From an uncultured Ruminococcus sp. (lineage in GTDB: Bacteria; Bacillota; Clostridia; Oscillospirales; Ruminococcaceae), in assembly GCA_937907215.1 (NCBI GenBank), contig CALESG010000080.1, positions 1 to 40,666 on the forward strand: DNA of 40,666 nt. The letters run 5' to 3'. Positions 1-7,793 of this stretch are shown here, in pieces. Position 1 is the stretch's first letter; the number at the start of each line of letters is the position of its first letter. The translations under genes were made by a program, and so were the position numbers. A model generated the notes under the pieces. The model did not search any database. It saw nothing but the letters and a program-made list of their open reading frames with translations, and was not told the origin of the DNA.

Positions 1-68
1 AGAGAGGTAAATGATAGATTTTTCAGTTTGTATCTCAGACCATTAAGTCCAGCAAAAGAAATGTTGAA

Positions 69-2321
69 GTGCTTTCTGGAAACATAAAAGTAAAAGCCGG
101 CAATGATGCTATTCAGGCTGCTACTTCTATCGATATTTCAGGCGGTACAGTTGTTGCAGGCGGTGACAGGGGACTTAAACTTGACGATGGCGGTACTTTG
201 AATATTACAGGCGGAAACGTTATTGCAACTGCTACAGATTATCAGATAACAGACACTGCACAAAGCCTTGCGAATGTTGATATGAGCGGTTCTACTCAAA
301 ATATTATGCTGCTTGATTTCCTTTCACAGCAGTCTAAAAATCAGGCTGTAACTCTTACTCAAAATGGTAAAACAACATTTGAAATGACAGCAAATAAAAA
401 GTTTAACTACGCACTTATAAGCTCTTCTGCTATTGCTTCAGATTCTACATATAATCTCTATGTAGGCGATGCACAACAGGGACATCCAAACGGTCAGTCC
501 GCAGACTTCAAAGTATCGTCAGGCTCAACTGAATTTACTGATGTTGCAGCTCTTATAGGAAGTGTAATTACTATACCTGATGATAACACAGCAACGTCTA
601 TTGTATATAATGGAAACAGCGTTTCTGCTTTAAATGCTTCCGGTTCAACAATCAGCTCACCGTCTAATGTGACTATTTCAGGAAACAGTGTTACTGTTAA
701 AGAACCAAGCGTTATGTCTGTAAGTGGTTCATCAAGCAATGCACAAATAATCGTTGACTGCGACAAGACTACATACCCTACAGGTGTTGTTGAACTTGAC
801 CTCGTTGGTGCAGAACTTTCAAATTCTTCTGCTGCTCCTATTTACGTTAAGCAAATCGGCGATGAGGTTCAAATCGTTGCTAAAAACGGTACTGTGAATA
901 CAATTTCAGACGGCACAAGCCACAGCGATACAAATACTGACGGCGAAACTATTCCTGCTGCTATTTATGCTGAAGATGACCTTAAAATCAAAGGTCAGGG
1001 TACTCTGAATGTAAACGGCAATACTGAAGATGGCATTGCTACAAAAAATGATCTTAAAATTTACAACGGTACTGTTAATGTAACTGCTAAAGATGATGGT
1101 TTAAGAGGTGGTGACAGTGTTACTATTGGAAATGATACTGCTACTGATTTCAGCGGTTTAAATCTTACAGTTAATGCTGAATCAGGCGACGGTGTTAAAG
1201 CTAATGATATGGACACATCAAGCGGAAAGGGATTTATCACAATAAACGGTGGTACTATAAATGTTACAGCAAACTCTGATGGATTCCATGCATCACAAAA
1301 CCTGAATGTAAACAATGGAGATATTACAATTAAAACTACCGGTTCATCCTCTTCAACATCTGATGCAAGTGCAAAAGGTCTTAAAGCCGGACGCACAGAC
1401 GATACTACAGGCACATCTGTAACCGGTGTTATAACTATAAACGGCGGACATATCGATGCTGATACAAAGGACGACTGTGTTCACGCAAGCGGAAATATTT
1501 ACCTCTATGGAGGAACCCTTGAACTGAATTCCGGCGATGACGCAGTACACAGCGATGCTGATCTTACAATAGGCAAGGGTAATAATACTTTTGATGACCT
1601 TACTGTAATCGTAGAAGCTTGCTATGAAGGAATGGAAGCAATAAATATTACACAGAACAGCGGCAGTGTTATTGTAAATTCTACTGATGATGGATATAAT
1701 GCAGCAGGTGGTGCAGATGGTTCTGGCAATATGGGTCCCGGAAACTGGGGCGGCGGAAACTGGGGCGGCGGCTCTTCCGGCGGTAATTATTCAATTACTA
1801 TAAACGGCGGATTTGCTCTTGTAAATGCAACAGACGGTGACCACGATGGCTTTGACTCAAATGGTACTCTTACAATTGCCGGCGGCTTTGCTATTTCAAA
1901 TGGTACTGATGCCTTTGACTCTGATGGTACTCAATCCTATACCGGCGGCGTATATGTTAAGGAAGAAGGCTCAGGCGGCGGCTGGGGCGGTCCTGGCGGT
2001 GGAATGGGCGGTCCAATGGGCGGTTCATCCTCAATGACTCAATCTGTATCCGCATCCGTTTCTGCAAGTGCAGGTACAAGAATAACAATTTGCGATGGAA
2101 GCGGAAATATAATTGTATCATTTATTGCTGACAAAAACGTTTCCAACATTATTGCAGGCTGCACAGCATATACCGGTGCAACTGTTTATACCGGCGGTGA
2201 ACTTAGTGGAGCAACATACTTCCAAACAGTAGACCAGACTCAGCTGGCAGCATATGGCGGAAAGCTTACAGGCGGCACAGCAGCAAGCAGCGGAAGCAGT
2301 ACTACAAATCCATGGAGATAA
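69..2321 (+). CDS. Cthe_2159-type beta-helix carbohydrate-binding protein, 5'-truncated
   Basis: Large secreted-type protein of repeated G-G-T-I-N-V-T and D-D-G-hydrophobic units, the look of a right-handed parallel beta-helix of the Cthe_2159 (DUF4353) carbohydrate-binding family. Two helical blocks are visible: residues about 1-75 are the tail of one domain, and residues about 235-590 are a second fuller domain containing Asp-rich D-D-G turns that could bind calcium. Gly/Trp-rich linkers occur near residues 553-570 and 640-655, and the C-terminus is Ser/Thr/Gly-rich without a dockerin. The listed start is a GTG without a ribosome binding site. The same frame stays open and repeat-like back to about position 18 (for example T-I-K-S-S-K-R-N-V-E-V), then meets TGA and TAG at 12-17. 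No signal peptide is present, so the true 5' end is missing or broken. Export and polysaccharide binding are inferred from the family. Confidence 0.75.
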   Translation: MLSGNIKVKAGNDAIQAATSIDISGGTVVAGGDRGLKLDDGGTLNITGGNVIATATDYQITDTAQSLANVDMSGSTQNIMLLDFLSQQSKNQAVTLTQNGKTTFEMTANKKFNYALISSSAIASDSTYNLYVGDAQQGHPNGQSADFKVSSGSTEFTDVAALIGSVITIPDDNTATSIVYNGNSVSALNASGSTISSPSNVTISGNSVTVKEPSVMSVSGSSSNAQIIVDCDKTTYPTGVVELDLVGAELSNSSAAPIYVKQIGDEVQIVAKNGTVNTISDGTSHSDTNTDGETIPAAIYAEDDLKIKGQGTLNVNGNTEDGIATKNDLKIYNGTVNVTAKDDGLRGGDSVTIGNDTATDFSGLNLTVNAESGDGVKANDMDTSSGKGFITINGGTINVTANSDGFHASQNLNVNNGDITIKTTGSSSSTSDASAKGLKAGRTDDTTGTSVTGVITINGGHIDADTKDDCVHASGNIYLYGGTLELNSGDDAVHSDADLTIGKGNNTFDDLTVIVEACYEGMEAINITQNSGSVIVNSTDDGYNAAGGADGSGNMGPGNWGGGNWGGGSSGGNYSITINGGFALVNATDGDHDGFDSNGTLTIAGGFAISNGTDAFDSDGTQSYTGGVYVKEEGSGGGWGGPGGGMGGPMGGSSSMTQSVSASVSASAGTRITICDGSGNIIVSFIADKNVSNIIAGCTAYTGATVYTGGELSGATYFQTVDQTQLAAYGGKLTGGTAASSGSSTTNPWR

Positions 2322-2336
2322 ATTTTTAAATTTTTC

Positions 2337-2370
2337 AAGCCGACATTTTGTGTAATGTCGGCTTAATTTT
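2337..2370 (+). terminator. Intrinsic terminator after the beta-helix gene
   Basis: A perfect 11-bp stem (AAGCCGACATT at 2337-2347, AATGTCGGCTT at 2354-2364) with a 6-nt loop is followed by an A/T tract rich in T. It starts 15 bp after the stop codon and separates this gene from the convergent mnmE. Confidence 0.9.
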
Positions 2371-2388
2371 TTTATTTATTTAAATTAT

Positions 2389-3759
2389 TTATTTACCTAC
2401 ACAGAATCTTGAAAAGACATCTTCTACTACCTTTTCTGATACTCTCTCTCCTGTTAAATTCATAAGTTCCTCTGCTGCTCCATCGAGTATTACAGTTATT
2501 GCATCAAGATTTATTCCTGAATCTAATGCTTCTATGGCTTCGTCTACAAGCTCCTTAGCTGCCTTGGCACAGCAAAGCTGTCTTTCATTTGATAGTATTC
2601 CCATTTCAGGAATTATATCTCCTCTATAAAACATCTCCTCAACGGCCTCTGTAAGCTCCTCAAGCCCTTTGCCTTCCTTGGCAGACATTTCTATGCACTT
2701 CTCAAACTCGCCGCTTAAACGCTCCTTCAAGCCGCTCTTAACGCTCTTGTCAAGCTTATTTATTATAGCAACCACTCTCTTGCCCTTGAGCTTATGCAAA
2801 AGCTCTTCATCTTCTTCGCTAAGCGGCTCTGTTCCGTCAAATACTGCCAAAACTAAATCCGCTCTTTCTAATCGCTCTCTGGCTATGTTTACTCCTATCT
2901 GCTCTATTACATCTTCTGTTTCTCTTATTCCGGCTGTATCCCATAATCTTAATATAGCATCTCCCAAACGTATCCTTTCTTCTACTACATCTCTTGTAGT
3001 TCCCGCTATATCTGTTACTATACTTCTCTCACATCCATTAAGCAAATTAAAAAGCGTTGACTTGCCAACATTTGGTCTTCCTATAATTACTGCTGATACG
3101 CCTTCTTTTATTATCCTGCCATAATCTCCTGTATCTATTACCTTAAAAAGCTCATCATATACTTCACAAAGATTAGATCTCAATACATCAGGCTCAACCT
3201 CCGGTATATCATCTTCAGGATAATCTGCCCAGGCTGCAAGTGCACCTAAGACTTCAACTATTTTATCTATTATACCTCTTATCCTTCTATACACCGCTCC
3301 TTCCTGTATGGAACGAGCAAATTTAAGCTCTCGCTCTGATGACGCTGATATTATATCCATTACCGCTTCTGCCTCTGTAAGCATCAGCTTGCCATTTTGA
3401 AATGCTCTCTTTGTAAATTCTCCTGCTCCCGCTAAAACAGCACCTGCATCTATTACTGCACGCAATATCATACGTGAAACATATATTCCGCCATGACAGG
3501 AAATTTCTACCACATCTTCACCTGTATAACTCTTTGGTGCTTTAAAAACTGTGAGAACACCTTCATCAAGAACTTCATCATTCCTTACAGCCTTGCCGTA
3601 AGCACAGGTGTATCCTTTCATTTCAGATGGAAGTTTACCGGAAATCGTATGGAAAACTTTATCTGCTATCTCAAGCGAACTGTCACCCGAAATTCTTATA
3701 ACAGCAATACCGCCTTCTGCCTGAGGTGTAGATATTGCTGCAATCGTTGTACCATTCAT
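2389..3759 (-). CDS. mnmE: tRNA modification GTPase MnmE
   Basis: With MnmG it forms the enzyme that installs the (carboxymethyl)aminomethyl group on uridine 34 of certain tRNAs. The 456-aa length is normal. The N-terminal formyl-THF-binding domain (T-I-A-A-I-S-T-P near the start) and the helical domain enclose a G domain with P-loop GRPNVGKST, switch TDIAGTTRD, DTAG and NKLD. The protein ends C-V-G-K, so the catalytic Cys of the family's C-terminal C-[IVL]-G-K motif is kept. The start ATG is preceded by a strong AAGGAGG. It is the last gene of the leftward origin cluster, but a terminator, a MITE and a parS site separate it from jag, so it probably has its own promoter. Its partner mnmG lies on the other side of the origin. 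Confidence 0.97.
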   Translation of the reverse strand: MNGTTIAAISTPQAEGGIAVIRISGDSSLEIADKVFHTISGKLPSEMKGYTCAYGKAVRNDEVLDEGVLTVFKAPKSYTGEDVVEISCHGGIYVSRMILRAVIDAGAVLAGAGEFTKRAFQNGKLMLTEAEAVMDIISASSERELKFARSIQEGAVYRRIRGIIDKIVEVLGALAAWADYPEDDIPEVEPDVLRSNLCEVYDELFKVIDTGDYGRIIKEGVSAVIIGRPNVGKSTLFNLLNGCERSIVTDIAGTTRDVVEERIRLGDAILRLWDTAGIRETEDVIEQIGVNIARERLERADLVLAVFDGTEPLSEEDEELLHKLKGKRVVAIINKLDKSVKSGLKERLSGEFEKCIEMSAKEGKGLEELTEAVEEMFYRGDIIPEMGILSNERQLCCAKAAKELVDEAIEALDSGINLDAITVILDGAAEELMNLTGERVSEKVVEDVFSRFCVGK

Positions 3760-3790
3760 ATTTTACCTCCTTAAAAATAATCTGCAAAAA

Positions 3791-3806
3791 TGTTCCACGT
3801 GGAACA
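3791..3806. promoter_or_regulatory. parS site 1
   Basis: Perfect 16-bp palindrome TGTTCCACGTGGAACA upstream of mnmE, matching the Bacillota parS consensus in its CACGTG core. Identical copies occur at five other places in this window, which also encodes ParA and ParB. The flanks are A-rich and T-rich (AAAA before, TTTT after). Confidence 0.93.
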
Positions 3807-3874
3807 TTTTGCCGAATGCTTTTTTCCTGCATGAGATTCGTAAATTAAATCAATAATTAAATTAACTAAAGAAA

Positions 3875-3917
3875 AAGACCGCTGCAAATTTTCAGTCTTG
3901 CAGCAGCCTTTTATTTT
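3875..3917 (-). terminator. Bidirectional terminator between jag and mnmE
   Basis: Arms at 3875-3887 (AAGACCGCTGCAA) and 3898-3910 (TTGCAGCAGCCTT) form an imperfect stem with T-rich sequence on both outer sides, so it can stop transcription either way. Its likely client is the leftward jag operon, from which it is now separated by the 163-bp repeat. Confidence 0.7.
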
Positions 3918-3919
3918 TT

Positions 3920-4082
3920 AGAACCTGTCCACATAGAAATTGTGTGCGAATTTTCGAGCATAATTTTACCAAGTGCAAAGAAAAAATTCGCAGACATACT
4001 GACGTATGACAAGGATTTTTGATGCAGCAATCGGCAAAATTTGCCGAAAAGACGTGCGGAATTTCCTATGCGTACAGGTTCT
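3920..4082. mobile_element. 163-bp MITE-like element, copy 1
   Basis: Terminal inverted repeats (AGAACCTGTCCACATAG on the left, the complement of AGAACCTGTACGCATAG on the right) bound a non-coding 163-bp unit. The interior has the core shared with the copies at 19208, 23295 and 25310: a CATAC/GTATG hairpin inside A-rich and T-rich arms, and the phrase TTCGAGCATAATTTTA. A further palindrome, TCGGCAAAATTTGCCGA, lies near 4031-4047. The right end abuts jag, whose TGA stop uses the last base of the element. No transposase is present, so mobility would need a partner elsewhere. Confidence 0.7.
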
Positions 4083-5113
4083 CAAAGCTCTATTTTGCCA
4101 TAAAGACCAGTGTTAAGTTCATCTTCAGGTCTTGGCTTTTTGTAATCCTTCTCAAAGCTTGTCTTCATATTGTCAAGATTACTTGGCTTGAAATCTTCCG
4201 GTCGCTTTTCACGATACGGTCTTCTATTGCCATCATTTCCATTGTTTCTGCGATTACGGCGATTTTGTCCGCCAGGTACTGCTACAACTACCTTACGATA
4301 AGGGTCTTCGCCTACACTGTGTGATACTACACCGTCGATCTCTGCAATCTTTGAATGAATAATTCTTCTTTCATATGGATTCATAGGTTCGAGCGTAGTA
4401 GACCGTCCTGAACGCAGTACATTCTTGGCGATCTTTTCAGCAAGCTGTTCAAGTGTCTTGCGGCGTTTTACTCTGTAACCATTGCTGTCAAGCATTATTC
4501 TATTGTATTCTTCTATGCCTCTGTTGGCAATAATGCTTGCAAGATACTGAATAGAATCAAGAGTTTCTCCCCTTCTTCCAATGATTATACCGCTCTTGCT
4601 TTCACTTGTTACATTCATAAGAATGCCGTTCTCAATTATTGAAACTGCTACGTTTACATTAACGCCCATTTTTTCATAAATGGCAGTAATATATGTTTTT
4701 GCAGCCTTGAGATTAACAGGCAATTCATCATCTGAAAGTTCTTTCGCTTCTGTATATGTGCTTTCTCCATTCTCTTCAGCAGTTTCCAAGGATATTTTCT
4801 CTTCCTTAACTGCTGTTTCCTTAAGATCTTCTGACTTAGAATTTACTTCTTCTTTTGTATCTTCTAAATTGCTTTTTTCAGCAAAAATATCGTCCATTTC
4901 AATAATAGATGGAGCCTTTGTTTCTCTCTTTGAAGGTTCTGCTGTCTTTGGAGAAACACTTTCTTCATATATAGCTTCAACCTTCATCTTACCAAAAAAT
5001 CCTTTTTTCTCTTCAAGAACTCTAAACACAATAAAATCTTCAGATACCCCAAACTGCTCGACAGCAAGCTTTTTAGCTTGTTCCATCTTTTTTACGATAA
5101 AAACCTCAGTCAT
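4082..5113 (-). CDS. jag: Jag/KhpB RNA-binding protein
   Basis: Jag (KhpB) is a cytoplasmic RNA-binding protein linked in other Firmicutes to cell elongation and division control and almost always encoded next to yidC. At 343 aa, three parts are visible: an N-terminal Jag_N domain with the K-K-G-F-F-G motif near residues 36-41, an acidic Lys/Glu-rich linker (about 60-125), a KH domain containing IIIGRRGETLDSIQ (about 177-190), and an R3H domain (about 210-275, with N-P-Y-E-R-R-I-I-H). The Arg/Asn-rich tail beyond residue 280 is probably disordered. It follows yidC with a 33-bp gap and is co-directional, so it is likely co-transcribed. Its stop codon abuts a 163-bp repeat. Confidence 0.93.
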   Translation of the reverse strand: MTEVFIVKKMEQAKKLAVEQFGVSEDFIVFRVLEEKKGFFGKMKVEAIYEESVSPKTAEPSKRETKAPSIIEMDDIFAEKSNLEDTKEEVNSKSEDLKETAVKEEKISLETAEENGESTYTEAKELSDDELPVNLKAAKTYITAIYEKMGVNVNVAVSIIENGILMNVTSESKSGIIIGRRGETLDSIQYLASIIANRGIEEYNRIMLDSNGYRVKRRKTLEQLAEKIAKNVLRSGRSTTLEPMNPYERRIIHSKIAEIDGVVSHSVGEDPYRKVVVAVPGGQNRRNRRNNGNDGNRRPYREKRPEDFKPSNLDNMKTSFEKDYKKPRPEDELNTGLYGKIEL

Positions 5114-5146
5114 TTATGTTCAACCTTTCATATTATATATCGGATA

Positions 5147-6265
5147 TTATTCATCATCATAATCAGAATATTCTTCTCCGTATTCTTCAGCCATACGTTT
5201 TCTTGCTTCTCTTATACGCTGACTTTCATATTCATTTTTTTCTCTCTTTGACATATTTTCTGTATCCACATCCCTTAAAGAAGTATTATTCATAGCTGCT
5301 GCCTGATTTTGGGCTTCCAGCATTCTTTGTGAAAAACTTTTCTTTCCATTAGCATACTTCTTTTGATTTTTAGCATTTTCACGCTCACAAATTGCTTCAA
5401 TTCTTTTTGGTGTAAAATAATTGTTAAGTCCGATCTGAATAAGAAGAGATACAAGAGAAGAACAAGCCCAATAAAAACCTACACCGGCAGGTACATTAAA
5501 TGCAAACCATATTGAGAAAAGAGGCATACCATAAAGCATTATGTTCATGCATCCCATATTAGGCTGATCTGGATTTTTCTTCTTAGTTACTATCTGTGAG
5601 TAAATAGTCATTGTAAGCTGAAGCAGACCTGAAATAAACGGTATGCACCACAGACCAAAGTTGCTCATGTCTTTAATATTAGGTGTTACACCAAGATCTA
5701 TACCAAGGAATTTAAAATGATTCAGGAAATTCGATACTTCAGCATTGTCAAATCCTGCAACATTAAACAAACTTGAATCTTGTTTGAATGCTTCCATAAT
5801 ATAAAGCTCTTCACGAAGGTCGCCGGACTTGAATTTATCTGCGATCGCCGGGAACTGTTCAGTTACCATCTTTACTGCATTATCAATTACATCTCCACTA
5901 TAGCCCAATACATGAGTAAGTGGCTTGTAAACAACCGCTAATATACCAAAAAGCAGGAAAAATTGTAAAAACATAGGCAGACATGATGCTCCGGGATTTA
6001 CACCCTCTTTTTGATAAAGCTCCATTTGTGCCTGCTGATATTTCTGTGGATCTTTTTCATATTTCTTCCTAAGCTCTTTGAGCTTTGGGTTTAATCTCTG
6101 CATCTTTACAGAACTCTTTTGAGTTTTATAGTTGATAGGAAACAACAATGCCTTTGAGAAAAGAGTAAACAAAATAATAGCAATGCCATAATTCTGAACC
6201 AGGTGGTAAATCAAACGCATTACGTACCCAAATGGTACGCCAAGGATGTCGTATAAAATATTCAT
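5147..6265 (-). CDS. yidC: Membrane protein insertase YidC/OxaI
   Basis: Inserts membrane proteins alone or with SecYEG. The protein has a short first hydrophobic segment, the OxaI core segments (about residues 25-45, 110-130, 200-225, 240-280), the hairpin loop N-Y-K-T-Q-K-S-S followed by a coiled coil (K-L-K-E-L-R-K-K-Y-E-K), and a long charged cytoplasmic tail from residue 295. Lys38 sits where many homologues have the hydrophilic-groove Arg, which keeps the charge. An unusually long polar loop lies at about 125-195, between the second and third core segments. The ATG overlaps the yidD stop (ATGA), which suggests translational coupling. No lipobox is visible at the N-terminus. Confidence 0.95.
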   Translation of the reverse strand: MNILYDILGVPFGYVMRLIYHLVQNYGIAIILFTLFSKALLFPINYKTQKSSVKMQRLNPKLKELRKKYEKDPQKYQQAQMELYQKEGVNPGASCLPMFLQFFLLFGILAVVYKPLTHVLGYSGDVIDNAVKMVTEQFPAIADKFKSGDLREELYIMEAFKQDSSLFNVAGFDNAEVSNFLNHFKFLGIDLGVTPNIKDMSNFGLWCIPFISGLLQLTMTIYSQIVTKKKNPDQPNMGCMNIMLYGMPLFSIWFAFNVPAGVGFYWACSSLVSLLIQIGLNNYFTPKRIEAICERENAKNQKKYANGKKSFSQRMLEAQNQAAAMNNTSLRDVDTENMSKREKNEYESQRIREARKRMAEEYGEEYSDYDDE

Positions 6266-6546
6266 AGGATATGTTTTCCTTTCCGGTTATAATCAATCGA
6301 ATTACATCTCTTTTTTCTTATAAAAGATGGAAATTCTTCCGGAACGTAATCTATGCCGCCTATATTCCATGGGTGACACCGCAAAATCCTTTTAACTGCA
6401 AGATATGTACCTCTTACAGCACCAAATCTCTTTACCGCTGTTATAGCATAACTGGAACAAGTAGGATAAAATCTACAACACGGCGGCTTGAGTGGAGATA
6501 TGCATTTCTGATAAAATTTTATCAGTGCAAGCACAAGATATTTCAT
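6262..6546 (-). CDS. yidD: Membrane protein insertion efficiency factor YidD
   Basis: Small (94 aa) inner-face protein that assists YidC-dependent insertion. The family block is complete: C-I-S-P-L-K-P-P-C-C-R-F-Y-P-T-C-S-S-Y followed by H-P-W-N-I-G-G-I-D-Y-V-P. It overlaps rnpA by 4 bp (ATGA) at its start and yidC by 4 bp at its end, so rnpA, yidD and yidC form a tightly coupled translational unit. Beyond the conserved core only a short basic tail is present. Confidence 0.95.
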   Translation of the reverse strand: MKYLVLALIKFYQKCISPLKPPCCRFYPTCSSYAITAVKRFGAVRGTYLAVKRILRCHPWNIGGIDYVPEEFPSFIRKKRCNSIDYNRKGKHIL

Positions 6547-6905
6547 CTTGACTTACCTCCGATCTCATACAAGCACCGATTTATTCTTTTCAGTCCTTGT
6601 CCTTTCAGAAAATCAGCAAGCTCCGTTGAACGGATTTCGCCTATTGCTGCTCTTGCTACTATGACCATATCTATTCCAACCGGAAACAAACTTTCCGTTT
6701 CTCTATATGCAGCACGAATCACTCGTTTTGCACGATTTCTCTGTACTGCTCCGCCTACTTTTTTTCCGGCTGTTATTCCAAGTCTATTATATTTAAGCTT
6801 GTTTTTGCGTACATAGATAACTACATATGGCGATACTACTGTCTTTCCACGCTGATAAAGCATTACAAAATCTTTATTCCGTGTAAGAATTGCTGTTTGC
6901 AGCAT
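6543..6905 (-). CDS. rnpA: Ribonuclease P protein component
   Basis: Protein subunit of RNase P, which helps the RNA subunit bind precursor tRNA 5' leaders. The RNR signature is clear: N-R-L-G-I-T-A-G-K-K-V-G-G-A-V-Q-R-N-R-A-K-R-V-I-R, followed by D-M-V-I-V-A-R near residues 86-92. I start it at the ATG at 6905 (120 aa) because GGAGG lies 5 bp upstream; a longer open frame to 6959 would add residues unlike the family. It follows rpmH, as in nearly all bacteria, but a hairpin with a T-tract lies between them and should make it less transcribed than rpmH. Confidence 0.96.
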   Translation of the reverse strand: MLQTAILTRNKDFVMLYQRGKTVVSPYVVIYVRKNKLKYNRLGITAGKKVGGAVQRNRAKRVIRAAYRETESLFPVGIDMVIVARAAIGEIRSTELADFLKGQGLKRINRCLYEIGGKSR

Positions 6906-6950
6906 AATTTCCTCCGTTCCTCTGGAAGTTTTTTTCCTCCTAAAACAAAA

Positions 6951-6974
6951 AGACCACAAAATAATTTGTGGTCT
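6951..6974 (-). terminator. Attenuating terminator between rpmH and rnpA
   Basis: A perfect 10-bp stem (AGACCACAAA / TTTGTGGTCT) with a 4-nt loop is followed, on the minus strand, by TTTTTGTTTTAG. It starts 7 bp past the rpmH stop, with rnpA beginning 46 bp further on. Partial termination here would give more L34 mRNA than RnpA mRNA. Confidence 0.85.
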
Positions 6975-6980
6975 GACTCG

Positions 6981-7115
6981 TTAGTGGCTAAGTCTTGCTC
7001 TGCCCTTGGCTCTTCTACGAGCTAAAACCTTTCTTCCGTTCGAGGTTGCCATTCTCTTCATGAAGCCATGCTCCTTCTTTCTATGGAGCTTCTTAGGCTG
7101 ATAAGTTCTCTTCAT
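6981..7115 (-). CDS. rpmH: 50S ribosomal protein L34
   Basis: Encodes the full 44-aa L34, beginning M-K-R-T-Y-Q-P-K-K-L-H-R and ending G-R-A-R-L-S-H, highly basic as expected. GGAGGAG lies 9 bp upstream of the ATG. It is the first gene of the leftward operon, read from a consensus promoter about 105 bp upstream of the coding start. The small size and very conserved sequence leave little doubt. Confidence 0.98.
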   Translation of the reverse strand: MKRTYQPKKLHRKKEHGFMKRMATSNGRKVLARRRAKGRARLSH

Positions 7116-7215
7116 CTTTAATTCTCCTCCTCTCGGCTATTGTCTTAATGTGTTTTTAAGGCTCTTTCAATACGCTGATCACTGCCAATTATTTGCACTA
7201 TCAACTTCAAAGACC

Positions 7216-7255
7216 TTTTCCACAATATTATACTCCATTTTTTCCCCATTGTCAA
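7216..7255 (-). promoter_or_regulatory. Consensus rpmH promoter with DnaA box at the start site
   Basis: On the minus strand TTGACA (7255-7250) and TATAAT (7232-7227) are separated by exactly 17 bp, a perfect housekeeping sigma promoter. A consensus DnaA box, TTTTCCACA on the plus strand (7216-7224), begins 2 bp beyond the -10 and covers the expected start of transcription. This suggests DnaA could occlude or modulate rpmH transcription. Confidence 0.9.
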
Positions 7256-7360
7256 GGGTTTTTTCTCTTTTTAACTCATTTATTTTTATTTTACACAAAT
7301 ATCAATTTCAAATATAAAACATCAGAAAAACTTTCAACATCTTTTATATGTTTAAAACTT

Positions 7361-7512
7361 AGAGTAACACTGCACAAAGACTGTGCGTCAGATGAAACAA
7401 AAAATTCAGTAAATACTTTATGTATTCACAAGGCTTTTTGTGAAATATGACAAGAAATATGCAAACAGATGACGTGCAGAGCAGTAAGACGATCCTTGTG
7501 CGGTGCTGCCTT
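7361..7512. repeat. Palindromic repeat family 1, copy A (internally deleted)
   Basis: The ends AGAGTAACACTGCACAAAG and CTTGTGCGGTGCTGCCTT are diverged inverted repeats. The interior contains the GTGAATAC/GTATTCAC-like hairpin and the phrase GCAAACAGATGACGT shared with the copies at 7794 and 32631. Compared with those, about 25 bp (the TGTGCAGTCAGATTTATTGT part) is missing. It is non-coding and lies upstream of the dnaA promoter. Confidence 0.75.
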
Positions 7513-7605
7513 AATTAAAGCCCGATATGTTATGATCTCTTTTTTACAACAACTTTAAACATATTTTCCAATACTTATGTGCTTAAAATTGCAAAAGATT
7601 TTAAC

Positions 7606-7626
7606 TTTCAACAAAAAATGTTGAAA
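7606..7626. promoter_or_regulatory. Inverted TTTCAACA pair upstream of the dnaA promoter
   Basis: TTTCAACA (7606-7613) and TGTTGAAA (7619-7626) face each other across 5 A residues, 16 bp before the dnaA -35. The same octamer recurs through the other origin intergenic regions, so this may be a regulator or weak DnaA site. Confidence 0.5.
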
Positions 7627-7642
7627 AATAAATTGAAAACTC

Positions 7643-7671
7643 TTGCATTGATAGAAAATATATGCTATACT
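7643..7671 (+). promoter_or_regulatory. Probable dnaA promoter
   Basis: TTGCAT (7643-7648), a 17-bp spacer, then TATACT (7666-7671), preceded by TGC as an extended -10. Transcription would start near 7678, leaving a leader of about 475 nt before dnaA. A terminator-like hairpin begins about 15 nt into that leader. Confidence 0.75.
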
Positions 7672-7692
7672 ATTATTAAGAGGAATATTGTG

Positions 7693-7735
7693 AAAAGCTG
7701 CATACATAGTTTCTAGATCATGCAGCTTTTTATTA
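7693..7735 (+). terminator. Terminator-like hairpin in the dnaA leader
   Basis: An 11-bp perfect stem (AAAAGCTGCAT 7693-7703, ATGCAGCTTTT 7720-7730) with a 16-nt loop runs into TTTTTATTACT. Placed just downstream of the dnaA promoter, it would yield a short RNA of about 55 nt unless read through. Confidence 0.75.
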
Positions 7736-7793
7736 CTCGATCTTTGCAGACAGCTAATAACTGCTGCTTTTTTCAACAGTATAAAACAATATA

